Positions 46,859-57,339 of a DNA stretch of 64,000 nucleotides are shown one piece after another. Where the stretch lies: the NCBI GenBank assembly GCA_008828725.1, contig MEHQ01001083.1, positions 229,606 through 293,605 of the forward strand, given 5' to 3'. The translations under genes were made by a program, and so were the position numbers. The notes beneath the pieces were generated by a model. That model did not search any database and was not told where the DNA came from. It was given only the letters and a program-made list of their open reading frames with translations. Position 1 is the stretch's first letter. Every line of letters begins with the position of its first letter. This DNA is from Saccharina japonica. Its lineage: Eukaryota > Sar > Phaeophyceae > Laminariales > Laminariaceae.

Positions 46859-49800
46859 TCATTTCCAGGAGCCGCTGAACAACGATTTTGCGCCACTATC
46901 TCGCTTGTCGGGGGCCCACATCTTCGCGGCTTCCTTAGGGTCCACGGGGTTGTACCAATCCGGATGCGCCATGTTCGGGTTGAACCGGTAGTCCATGAAC
47001 ACCTGAGCGGCGTTTCGGCGCGATTGGGGGACAAAATAACACGAGAAGATATTCGGAATGCGGAGAGCGAGACATGTGTTCCCGCTCAAATTAACCAAGG
47101 GATCGATGCTTTTAGCTATAGAGCAGAGCCGGCGATCCCCGCGGCGCGGTTTTTGTGTGCAGAGCATTTCTCCATGACAAAAGCCACTGCAGAAGGATGG
47201 CCGGGGCCTCGGCCAATCCGATCCAGCCTGTGCGGCGGCGGTGGCGCACGGGTCCGGCTGGAAACGGGACGAGCGTGTGCGCCATCTATCGCGGTTGCTA
47301 TCGTGTTGGCGTGTCTTCCTCGAAAACCACAATCGAAAATAACTTCCAAGCCAAACTTGCGCCTGTGTCTGTGCCGGTGCCCCGCGTCTTGAAAAAAACA
47401 TAAAAAAACGAGTAACAGGATAAGTAGCCCAAGCAGCAAGCAGGACTCCGGTGTCGTGTGCGCCTCCTCGCGTGCCCTACTGCAGCTTGCTGTGGCTCTG
47501 GCGCTCACCTCTTGGTCTTGCAGACCCCCCCGGCAGGCCAACAGGACCACACTCTCGACCAGCGCGGACTGGTCCAGCTTGCCCCCAAACAGTGCTTTTG
47601 GTGGGCTGTGATATCTGAGAGCGCCAGAGCAGCCAGAAAGAGCCCACATGCATTGAAGGAGAAAATTCATTAGTAGCTACGTAAACAGTGTTTTCGGTGG
47701 ACTGTGATATCTGAGAGCATCAGAGCAGCCAGAAAGAGCCCACATTCATTAGAGGAGAACATGTATTAGTATTAGTACGAGTAGCTACTACGTATTATTA
47801 CTTCGAAGTATATAGTTATTTTTCACGCGAGAAGGGGGAACCCGGGGTCACGCATGGCACACCAGAAACACGCTTGAGCCTGCCTACCATTAGTTGACAA
47901 ATATACACTATTAATAGGAGGCCGCGGTTTGATCCCTTCACTGAGCACCCCTACACTAAAACCAGTATAATAAGGCCAAAAGAGGCCCTGACGTGCACAA
48001 AAAGACCGGTCTCCTACTATTAATAGTAGCATATTTGCTGGTTGACGATTCCCTGTACCAAAACACGCCCCCTGCCCTGGAAAGACGTTCAGGTCGGGGG
48101 CTCGCTGCGCCGAGATACTTTCCTTCCTTCCCTCACCACCGCCGTTTACAACACATGAGAGCGGGCGGCGATCGATCGATCCATTCATCCGCGCCACACG
48201 CTTATGCAGTTAGCGCGCCACAAGCTTATGCAGTTAGCGCGGTGATTTTTGGTGCTTTCTTGCCCCAGGGGTCCAAAACCACAAAAGCCCCCGTCGCCGT
48301 CGCCCAAGGGTCAGCGAAAGGAGCGAGCATTGGCCAAGAACGCGCCACAGCCGCCTTGAAGCCAAAGGGCGGAGATTTGAACAGCTCGGGGACCCCTTCC
48401 GGACAAACACGGTGTGTGCCACACACACCAGCGCCGAAAGGGAAAAACAAAAGCAACCACGGTAAAAAAAAATGACGAAAACAAGCAAACCAATACTACC
48501 GGAAAGCAACCACACAGCGCGTTTGCCGACGCAAGCCGCCGTACGAGTAACATTCCTCCATCGCCAAAAATCACAGTATCAGTTCCCCGCGCGCTTCGTG
48601 CCGCGCGAAGAGGCGGGAACAAATAGCCCCTCTTCGCCGGGGGAGAGACGCCCCCCCGCTCCCCGCCAAGTCTGCCCGCCCGGTCCCTCTCGCACCTTCT
48701 CCACCCCCGCCACTACTACCACCATCGGCTTCCAAGCCCAACGACCCACTGACGCCAGGCAGCGTGAGTGCTCCGCGACTATTAGGTCAAGATACGAAGC
48801 AGTACGGGCCTAGTCCGCCGCCGAATACAGATTGCCCAAACACCGGTTCTCTCACCTGTTCGGCACTAGCGGCCGTAATCGCTCAGGAAAACGCCCCCCC
48901 TTAGCGATGCCGACGTCCGAATCACTCAGCGCCGGGAAGTCGTACGCCACCTGCAGCACGTTGGCCGCGCGGCCCGCCGGAGGGTGGTTGGCGGCGTGCG
49001 CGAAGGTGAGGGGAGACGACGGAAGCAGCCCCGCCGTGCGCCCATCAACGAGGCACCCGTCCGCTCTCCCCATCAGGAAGTGCTCCTCGTCCGGAAGGAG
49101 CGACGCGGCGAATTTTTCGTCCCGGAGGTGTTCGGGCAGGTGAACGAATCCCTACGACAGTAGATGGAAACCCGTCGGGCCGAGCGGGCGGGGGCGCGCG
49201 CAGGCGGTGGGAGGGGGACGGGTTAACTCACGTTGCACGGGCCAAACAGAGGTAGCATGTAGAGATGGACTCTTCCATATCAACTGCAACGGTAGTCGGA
49301 GCGAGGCCAGCAGACTCGAAGAGACTTTGCTGTCGCCAACAGGGGGCAACCTACACGTCCACGTGGACCCGTTGGCGGCCTTGGCCTCGCCTTGACCGAC
49401 CGACTAGGTACGAGGCCCGTACAGCAGGTGGAAGGCATCCAACACACCGCGATTGTCGGCGATTGTAAAGTGCCAAGTATGAGGTATATACCAGGTACAC
49501 GCCCAGCGTTACATCGCCCGGAATCCACGAAACCGCTGCGAAGGACACCATCCACGATCGCCCTCGACCTTACCCTACCCAGCCCGGCCTATCCCGCCAC
49601 CAGCCAGGAGCCGTGACCCTCCGCGCCTGCCTCGATCAACGACAGGGGCGTGCGTGCGTCCAGCGCACTGGAGTTGCACCATCGACACATAGCGTTTCGG
49701 GCTAGGGTCAGCTGAACGCAAAGGAAAAGAAGGAGCCCGACAACGGTCCCGTCTTAGCCGCCGCCGCCGCCACCGCCACCGCCTCCGCCGCCACCACCGC

Positions 49801-51339
49801 AGGGCAACTCATAGTACTGCTGTTAGCATGGGGCAGCTTCAACATCAGTCTCTCCCGAAAGGAGACCACCAGGGTCCAACCACACCACAAAAGTAAAAAA
49901 ACACAAATTCATACATACATAAGACACACAGAAACACCCAAAACACACACACAAAAAACTTGTTCGGCACGCAAGCAAACAGGCCGCATCGAATGGCTCT
50001 TATCCGCCTTCTATATACCCACCCCACAGGGCGCACCCTTCTACGTCGCGCCTCACTATTGCAGGCACGTTAAAAAAAAAACTCACCGGATATATCGCCA
50101 CAACGGCACCCTCCGGAGCCGACCCCTCCACAAAAAGGCCGAGCCCCGCCCCCGGCACACCCGACGCCTTAACCACGGTGGTGAAACCCAGCTCCGACCG
50201 CAGCATCTCGTTCAGCAGTTTCGCTCTCCAGGCGTCGGTGGAGTCGCGTTTAGCGGCGCTGGGCGATTGCTTCGGGCTGACGTTTGCTAGGGACGGCGAG
50301 AAGGAGGAAGAGGAGGTGCTTCTTCTCGCTGGCGAGGGGTGGGAATCTCCACCACCGTCGCCATCGTCGCCGCCGTGGATGGCCGTGGGAGGGGGCGGGG
50401 ATGCGGTTCGAGCCGCGTCGACTAGGTTGAAGTACGTCACCAACTGGAGCGCGGGGGGGTTGGCCTGTTTGCCTGTTTTGGCCTGTTTCGCCTGCCTTTC
50501 GCGTGCCTGCGCTCTTGGTCCTGCGCGTGCCTGCTTTGCCTCTTGCCTCCTTTGCCTGCTTGGCCTGCTTGCCCCTGCTTTGCCTGCTTGCCTGCTTGCC
50601 TGCTTGCCTGCCCTCCTGCTTGCCTGCTTGCCTGCTTGCCTGCTTGCCTGCTTGCCTGCTTGCCTGCTTGCCTGCTTGCCTGCTTGCCTGCTTGCCTGCT
50701 TGCCTGCTTGCCTGCTTGCCTGCTCTGCTTGCCTGCCTGATGTCGCAGGCAAGCAGGCAAGCAGGCAAGCAGGCAAGCAGGCAAGCAGGCAAGCAGGCAA
50801 GCAGGCAAGCAGGCAAGCAGGCAAGCAGGCAAGCAGGCAAGCAGGCAAGCAGGCAAGCAGGCAAGCAGGCAAGCAGGCAAGCAGGCAAGCAGGCAAGCAG
50901 GCAAGCAGGCAAGCAGGCCAGCAGGCCAGCAGGCCAGCAGGCGAGCAGGCGAGCAGGCAAGCAGGAGGCAAGCAGGCAAGCAAGCAAGCAAGCAAGAAGA
51001 ACAAGACAGAACAAGGACACCTGCTGTACCTGGTACGTCGTTAGTTTCATATTAGAACCAAGACTCCGTCACAGCCTAGTGCATACTGGCGATGGTGCCG
51101 ACCTGATCATTGAGCCCTGTTTGAGCCTTCCGCTTCCTCGCCAGCGGTTTGAGCGCCGCAATTTCCTTCTCCAGCTTAGCGTAGCTCTTGGAAGGAAGGG
51201 CTCCGTCTGGTTGCTGTTGAGCAACAGCGTAGGCGGCCGTAAGGACGGCCGCACGAGTGACGTCCAGCTGATCCTGGATCTCTCGAGGGCTCAACCGCGC
51301 CGGCCGTAGCTTACCCAATATTGCCCTGGCGATCAGCAT
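46859..51339 (-). CDS. SETD9: SETD9-like SET-domain protein (5 exons)
   Basis: This is a SET-fold protein, the family being lysine methyltransferases; the substrate is unknown. Exons on the minus strand: 51103-51339 (tentative first exon, MLIARAILGKL to GLNDQ), 50087-50443, 48856-49151, 47509-47605 and 46859-47002 (stop TGA 46859-46861). All borders fit GT-AG in matching phase, giving about 376 residues. Motifs in order: ELGFTTVVKA, GAGLGLF (SAM-binding GxG), GAVVAIYP joining to GF, GRADGCLVDGR, the NH-type motif AHAANHPPAGRAANV, DFPALSD, ALVESVVLLACRGGLQDQE and the closing EVFMDYRFNP with the conserved DY. It aligns with animal SETD9 through the SET core. The C-terminal WYNPVDPKEAAKMW extends past SETD9 and resembles plant relatives. 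Exon 50087-50443 has a low-complexity Pro/Ser/Asp segment before the core. Confidence 0.85.
47590..47785. repeat. 96-bp tandem duplication covering a splice acceptor
   Basis: CAGTGCTTTTGGTGGGCTG and TGATATCTGAGAGCGCCAGA (47590 on) recur as CAGTGTTTTCGGTGGACTG and TGATATCTGAGAGCATCAGA (47686 on). The first copy contains the acceptor and first bases of SETD9-like exon 47509-47605, so a decoy acceptor exists 96 bp upstream on the minus strand. Confidence 0.8.
47946..48016 (+). repeat. Dispersed repeat family D, copy 3
   Basis: CACCCCTACACTAAAACCAG, TATAATAAGGCC, AAAAGAGGCCCTGACGTGC and AAAAAGACCGGTCTCC match 20858-20932 and 29758-29835. It lies in an intron of the SETD9-like gene. Confidence 0.65.
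48186..48241. repeat. Short tandem repeat, 23-bp unit
   Basis: GCTTATGCAGTTAGCGCG occurs twice in a row with CCACA/CCACAC spacers, in an intron of the SETD9-like gene. Confidence 0.7.
50570..50990. repeat. Octanucleotide GCCTGCTT array with central inversion (giant hairpin)
   Basis: The left half is (TGCTTGCC)n on the plus strand, about 20 units. A GATGTCGCA spacer near 50741 follows, then the right half is the exact reverse complement (GGCAAGCA)n, over 25 units, decaying into GGCCAGCA and GGCGAGCA. The transcript or a single strand could fold into a stem of about 170 bp. All frames on both strands are open because the octamer contains no stop. It sits in intron 1 of the SETD9-like gene. Confidence 0.95.
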
Positions 51340-51767
51340 TGCAACAATGCTCCTCCTCGACTGCTATGCAGCTCCTCTCTCCCACTACCCGACCGTGACC
51401 GTGCGGCGCTCTGCTGGCAAGCGGTGGAAACATGTGACCCCGCAAAAACAAGCCACCGTTATCTGTGGAAACCCCCATTTTTCGATCCTTTTGCACTTTT
51501 TCACTTTTGACAGTTGACCGTTTGTTTGACAGATCCGACCACAGAGCTTGTGGTATCTCTCCGCTCGTAGGGTGAAGGATTGGCACGGGCACTGCGTGTG
51601 CTGGATGCCGACGGGTAGAAAGAACGGTTTAAAGCGAAGAACACACACATACACATACGAGTACCCTCGACGTCCCCGTAGGGAAAACACCAGACTAGAC
51701 CACAGCTAACTGCTGCTGTGGCTCAGAGCTGCAGGTATCATAGCTCGTTCACGGATCTACATTGTTA

Positions 51768-51905
51768 GACTTTTTCGTGGCACGTGTCGCGACACGTAGG
51801 GTTAGGGTTAGGGTTAGCGACACTCGTCGTGGGGTGTCGCGGCATGCCGCGGCAGCGTTCGTGGCGTGTCGCGACACATGTCGCGACACGTGCCACGAAA
51901 AAGTC
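51768..51905. mobile_element. Fold-back element enclosing TTAGGG repeats
   Basis: Outer arms GACTTTTTCGTGGCACGTGT and the reverse complement ACACGTGCCACGAAAAAGTC are perfect, continuing into CGCGACAC/GTGTCGCG. The middle contains TAGGGTTAGGGTTAGGGTTA (about 51797-51817) and a second palindrome GCGGCATGCCGC. It is 138 bp and non-coding. Confidence 0.8.
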
Positions 51906-52074
51906 AAAAGAAATCATACCAGGTACCATATAACTGGCACCTGGTAGCATTTATGAGCATGTTTCCTCACATACGGTCTATGATCTGGATCTTCCAAGGC
52001 AAATCTATTCCGGATCTTGTGGTGAACATTATCTACCGGTACTTGTAGCTCACGTTGCGGTGGTGGGACGTGTA

Positions 52075-52290
52075 TAATCCGCATGATCTATTCTGTATCA
52101 TCACATATTTCCTGGGTTGTATCTGAAAATATACAGATCCTGCACAACAACCTCTCACAGCGGCTGGCGAGGAACTAAATCATCTACTCTCACAACGGCT
52201 GGCGAGGAACTAAATAATCTACTGCTTACTGTAGATGATCTGTGGATGATCTAGATGATCTGTCCAGGGTGTGAACATTTACCGAGCAGT
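52075..52290 (-). repeat. Dispersed AGATCAT-rich repeat, copy 4
   Basis: Reverse-orientation copy with TATAATCCGCATGATCTA, TTTCCTGGGTTG, ACAGATCCTGCACAACAACC and TCTCACAGCGGCTGGCGAGG. The last part is duplicated in tandem, followed by GTAGATGATCTGTGGATGAT. Confidence 0.65.
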
Positions 52291-53027
52291 AGTTAACACT
52301 ACTCGTACCCACAACCCGGAAACACGCCCATACTTCTGTAACACCACAACGCTGAGAGGCATAGTCGTGTCCATGCTCTTCGTTGTCCCAACCGGCGAGA
52401 TCGAGTAGCCGTAGCCATCAGCACCAGGCGGTTTAGACAGAGCTAATAATGATGAGAGGTGTTTGCAGCGTTAAAGTACAAAGGTGCGCCGTTGAGCAAA
52501 ACAAATCTGCCGCACCGTTAACATGTGCTGTTTTATCGAGAAAAAAAAACAACAATCCGCCGCGGGTGGCCGCACGGGCTGCCATAATCTGTAGGGTTAT
52601 CCCCTTTCTGACGCCGCGAGCACCCCACCCCCCCCGCTAAACCCACGCCCCCTCTCTTCACGTCATACCCAATCAAGCTGCCGGGTTCACAGCAAACGCT
52701 ACCCCCCCCCCCTCCTTCCCGTGAGGAGGAGGACCCAAAATTCCCTCTATATACCCGACCTTAAGCGCGACGCGCCAAGCCTAAGGCAACCAACCGCTCG
52801 TCAGCATGAACTATTCCCACCAATCCCTTCCAGGTTTACACTGTAAGACGATGTTTGCCACCTTGCCCCCGCCCCCCCCCCCCCTCAATACCGAACTCAG
52901 CCATGCCATGACAATATGTACCCCCCCCCCCTCCCAAGCCCGACCGCCCCTCCCCCCGGTCAACCCTAGCCCCCCCGCCTAATCGCCCCTCCTCCCCCGT
53001 TCAAAACTAGACGCCCTCTATATGCGG

Positions 53028-55526
53028 CTACCCCGAGTAAGGCTCCGGCAAAATAAGGGAGGCTAGGTCTTCGCGCACGAAGTCGTCCCTTTGCTGAAGG
53101 ACGCCGATCACCTGAGGGATGGATGCATGACACACACAGCAGTGGTACACCCACAGCAGTGGCACACGCACACAATCGAGGTGTTGGGGTGGGCGTGCGA
53201 TGGGCCGAGTCGTAAAGGTCGGTCGGGGCGCATAAGGAAGACGAACTGCGAACGGAATGACAAGACAGCTTTCAAATGAACCCTGTTACGCAGTATTTAT
53301 GAAAAACGATCCCATACCCCCCCCCCCAGTGCCATAATGAAGAATAGACCAGTGCCGGGGGGATTCTATACGAAATAAACAAACCTATATACCAAGAAAT
53401 CGTTTTTTATTTTACTTGGTTCTAGTATAACCTTCATTTCACCTAGGTATCCTAAAAACAAGTGTGGGACGTACTGCATAGGCATTGCGTTTTTGTTTTC
53501 GGGTTCCCGCGATCTTGTACATATCCTGTTTGGTACAACTCAAAATTCAAGTCTTTGGGAGCAAAACGTCGGTGCACATAGAACTGGTAAAAAAAATATG
53601 TACGACAGGACAGCTCCCAGCTATCGTGGGACCAGGTACTATTACGGGAGGCCACAGTAAGGCAGCCCCCATCATATACGCAAAACCCTACCACGTATAT
53701 ATTACATTATTTTCACGAAGCATTTTTGGTCCTGCTTACTATGTTCCCCCGTAATATTTAATGCTACCAATATGTACGTTACCGCAAAAATTGTCCCGAA
53801 GACATGGGTGCAGCTACAAAAGGGCTAACAACATACCAGACTGGCCGTGAATGTAATACCTGGTACCCGATAGTGTTATGCGTCGTACACATCAGGGTAG
53901 CTGGTACTGCTCAACTACTCTGTAGCACCAAATGGGGTTGGTGGGGAGTTTTCACAGCAATCAGCAGCGGCTGCGGCGGAGTGCTTCTCGAGCGAGCCAC
54001 GGCAAACACCACACAGCAAAAAACAAACGTGCAGTTTTCTACTTGTCGGCTCAACCATATCGGCAAAGCTCGGCTGCTTTCAGCAATCAGCGAAAAACAA
54101 AACAAAAAATCAATACGGACAGTACTGTACCGGTAACGACCACGCCGCTCAGCGCCGCGCCGTAAAATCAACAACCGTTTCACCTTTTCGCCTTTTGGCT
54201 TCGTTTTTTTTACGTCCGTGAATGTGCGTGACGTCATCACGCCGTCATGCTGACGTCATCACGAATCATGACGTCATCAGCTCACCTCGTCGGCCGTTAG
54301 CTGCGCCTGAAGAGGAGATCCAGGCTCCCAGTAGTCGGCGGCGTCCTGTGGCCGCTCGAGGTTCAGGAGCAGCGACACCTGAGGTACAAGCGCGCACCGC
54401 AGGGGGGATTTAAAGCCTACCGGTATAAGGTTTGGCACCGGCTGATCCGAGGGGGAGTGGAGGGGCTGGAGAGACATCTTTCAACGGTTATGATACTCAC
54501 GTTATCCTGCAAAGGTGAGTAGGTAGCAATGCAAAACATATGGATATGCCAATCCATGCAAACACACAAAAAAAAAACACACACACACAACAAAACACAC
54601 AGGCTACAAACACAAAACACACAGGCTGAAACACACAAAACACGCACAAAATGCGAACAAAACGCACAGCACGAATCTCTCTAAAAAGCAGGCTTGAACC
54701 ACAAACGCAGCGCATATAAACAAACACGGGCAAAACACATGAAACAAAAAACTAACCCAAAATACTGGTTCGCGCCACCCGCAAAGGGTTCCCGTTTCAA
54801 AATACGCCCCATCCTGCCCTGTCTTGTCCTGTCCTCCCTTGTCGGGTACAAACATTCCAGAGCAGCGGGGCTCTATTCGCATACTGTAGGGCGATAGATG
54901 CGACAGCACATTTAGCGCGTGGGCGTGGTCGACTCTGCACAGAACGCTCAAATCACTGGCGTTCAGCGTAGGCTGAACAAAAAAATACTGATCCACAGAC
55001 CCAAGCGTCTGCCGGAATCATAACTTTCCCGATACAAGCAAGTTGACTGTACAATAATACCGAACGACAAAGAGCAACTACGGAACTCGCAACCTCGCCG
55101 GTCGCCGGGCATTTCATGTATAGTGTATACTGTATGTATCTCGCCGCAAGTTGCTACTTAGTTGATATCCCAAACAAGAAATTTAATGTACTACAGCGAA
55201 CTCAAGCACATAAGTTGGACACGGAAACGACTCGCACAGGTCACACAACAGAGATTCACGAGAGGCACACGCGCAAGCCACACGCACAAGGCGAACTTAG
55301 GCACAAACGTTTGACACGGAAACGACTGCGTAGCGACTACACATGCTCAATACACGGATCTCAGGTCCACACTCCAACAAACGGTGTCCGCGCGTGTCTG
55401 CACGTCGATGACTAAAAAATAAAGGGACCGAAATCTTGCCTGCACCAGTCTGGAGAACGGCTCCCGCGCCCCTCGCCCGGCCTGCTGAGTGAAAAAGCCC
55501 ATGACGCACCGGAGGTCCTTGTCCAG
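53028..55526 (-). CDS. COG4: COG4, last three exons (left arm copy, 5' truncated)
   Basis: This encodes the C-terminus of conserved oligomeric Golgi complex subunit 4, a vesicle-tethering factor at the Golgi. Minus-strand exons: 55440-55526 (LDKDLRCVMGFFTQQAGRGA to RLVQ), 54286-54378 (VSLLLNLERPQDAADYWEPG to LTADE) and 53028-53111 (VIGVLQQRDDFVREDLASL, stop TAG 53028-53030). Phase is 0 at both joins. They align residue for residue with the end of animal COG4 (RLSQMATILNLE, LDYWGP, LTPAEV). The intron after 55440 begins GCAAGA, a GC-AG intron. Upstream exons are absent on this strand because homology to the other arm ends near 56840. The upstream exons lie on the plus strand in the spacer, so as drawn this is an orphan 3' end. 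Confidence 0.85.
53641..53755. mobile_element. MITE family A, copy 3 (diverged)
   Basis: The left end ATTACGGGAGGCCACAGTAA and right end TTACTATGTTCCCCCGTAAT are inverted repeats like those of the copy at 25774-25911, with TTTTTGGTCCTGCTTACT near the right end. It lies in the intron between COG4 exons 54286-54378 and 53028-53111. Confidence 0.65.
54229..54276. promoter_or_regulatory. Cluster of three TGACGTCA palindromes
   Basis: TGACGTCA occurs at 54229-54236, 54251-54258 and 54269-54276, each followed by TCA. This is the CRE/bZIP consensus. It lies just inside the intron downstream of COG4 exon 54286-54378 (minus strand). A regulatory role is inference; the cluster could equally be a degraded short tandem repeat. 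Confidence 0.4.
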
Positions 55527-55599
55527 CTGCCGTCGCCGAGGAAAGCGGGGGGATTGAATTGGGTCAGGTTGGAAAACGTTCACACACCGCACATATCAG

Positions 55600-55965
55600 A
55601 TCAGACCATATGCTCATTTAACACACCGAACAGATCAGGTCAGATCCCCGGTTCATACACCGAGCAGATCAGATCAGGTCCATCCCCAGTTCACACACCG
55701 AGCAGACCACGTCAGATCCACCCCCAGTTCACAAATCGAACAGATCATATCAGATCCATCTCCAGTTCACCAATCGGACGAATTAAATCCGATGCCCATT
55801 TCACACACCGAGCAGATCATATCAGATCCCTATGTCACATACCGGGCATCGAACAGATCAGATCAGATCAATTCCCAGGTCACACACCCGAGCAGATCAG
55901 CTCAAATCGGATCCCGATTTCACATATCGAACAGACCAGATCAGATCAGATCCCGATTTGACGAT
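55600..55965. repeat. GATC-rich minisatellite (about 46-bp unit, 8-9 copies)
   Basis: Units of the form GTTCACACACCGAGCAGATC plus CAGATC variants repeat through the interval just upstream of COG4 exon 55440-55526 (minus-strand sense). The mirror copy in the right arm is at about 62569-62934. Confidence 0.85.
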
Positions 55966-56570
55966 CTAGATCTTCGGGGTCAGATACATACATCCCTGAT
56001 GTATATAGGTATATGATCTGCACGGTCTGGGTTATGCCATAGGTCAGGGTGGAATCTGTAAGCCACAGCTCTTCTGCACATGTTTCCCAGGCATGATCTG
56101 TGTGGTGCGGTGGTGGCACGGCTCTAGCACAAGATATCATATTACCATAACGGCAAACATAAAATCTACAGCAGATCATTTAGATCGTGATCTGTACTAT
56201 CAGTGAACAGGTCACAAGATACGTATAAGTAATCTCGAGGCGGCACCACCACCAGCTGTACCAGCGCAAGGGGGCAGAGAGAAAACGTCCCCTCCTCACC
56301 CTGTTAGTTCCTTCCAAAAACTTGAGGAACTCCCATGAGCCAACCCGTACATAGTATACCAAAATGTAGCGTCAAAACCAAAGGCAACCGTAGTAACGGT
56401 AGATAGAGGCTATATAAGCTATACGAGTAGCACTCTCCCCCTTCCAGCCAAGTTCGCCTTTTTGTTACGAGACCCCCCCGCAAAAAGGGGGGAAGGTGGG
56501 GAGCAATAAAAAACACGATGCCGACACCTCAAAAACTCCTTTAGAAGCGCACCCACGTTTAGGGGGGAAA

Positions 56571-56775
56571 ATCAGTTGCAATTAGTGTGATATCGTTTTT
56601 TGCGGTAGTATAACGGTTACAAAAATATCGGACAGACCACTGATCGATCCTCATTTCATGCTCTAAATGTAGAATCGCTTGTAATTAGTGTGGGATCGTT
56701 TTTGCGGTAGTATAACGGTCACAAAAATCGGACAAACGACTAATTGATCCCCAGTTCATGCTCTAAATCTTGCAG
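56571..56775. repeat. Tandem pair of about 105-bp units
   Basis: Each unit contains AATTAGTGTG, then GCGGTAGTATAACGGT, ACAAAAAT, CGGACA and TTCATGCTCTAAAT. The mirror is at about 61759-61963. Confidence 0.8.
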
Positions 56776-56844
56776 GGCAGATATATTCCTGATCTGTATG
56801 ATCTAGCTCATGCAGCCGGGGGGGAGCCGTATAATCTGCATGAT

Positions 56845-56932
56845 CTTTCAGGACTGCAGTCCCGTTTTGTGGACAAACCACTCTAATTCTAAGCAATGTG
56901 TCCCCATAACGGGACTCCAGTCCTATAAGGGC
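56845..56932. mobile_element. MITE family C, fold-back element at the arm border
   Basis: The left end AGGACTGCAGTCCCGTTTTG and right end AACGGGACTCCAGTCCTAT are inverted repeats, with TGTGGACA/TGTCCCCA inside. It begins where homology between the two large arms stops. A half-copy is at 15288-15346. Confidence 0.7.
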
Positions 56933-57339
56933 CTAAGTTGTTGTTGTGTTGTTGTTGGTACGTTGTCTTACGTTGTTGTTACGTAATGTTTTTTTTTTAG
57001 TGTCGCTACGTACGAGTTCGACTACGAGTTCGTGTTTCGTATGTTGGGTATTTTTTTGTGTCGCTATACCAGGTTATTATTTTTGAAGTACCCCTTTACG
57101 TATAACGTAGTGATACCAATTCATATTTTTTCAAGTAAACAGGTATTATTATTTTTAATATATTACAGACGTAGACTTTTTGTACCAGGTATTATATTAT
57201 ATGTATGTATGTTGCCCATTTAATGTGTTGTTGTTGTTGTTGAGCTTTTCAATGTTCGCTTCGGTTTGTAGAGGGATGTCATGTTCCTTTTTCTCCATGG
57301 CTTTGGCTTCTTGGGCATAACTCCCGAAAACACGAGATC

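Larger units (their letters stand above)
51340..53027. other. Region between SETD9-like and COG4 fragments
   Basis: No supported gene. It contains a fold-back element with TTAGGG repeats (51768-51905), a dispersed AGATCAT-rich repeat (52075-52290) and C-run-rich DNA (52620-52990). It should include the promoter of the SETD9-like gene (minus strand) and the 3' end of the COG4 fragment. Confidence 0.5.
54550..56840. repeat. Large inverted repeat, left arm
   Basis: It is the reverse complement of 61694-64000. Between about 54800 and 56760 paired positions sum to 118534 with essentially no indels. The outer part (about 54690-54790) differs by substitutions and an indel of about 25 bp. The arm contains a COG4 exon, a GATC-rich minisatellite and a 105-bp tandem pair. 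Homology ends at ATGATCT near 56840, next to a fold-back element at 56845. Confidence 0.95.

Noticed and set aside
50000-51309. Open frames of 180-330 codons with Cys-Leu-Leu-Ala or Lys-Gln-Ala-Ser-Arg repeats
   Set aside because: They come from the stop-free octamer array. Only 50087-50443 (minus strand) is a real exon.
55600-55965. Repeat protein gene from the GATC minisatellite
   Set aside because: The open frame crosses the COG4 acceptor region and has no start or domain support.
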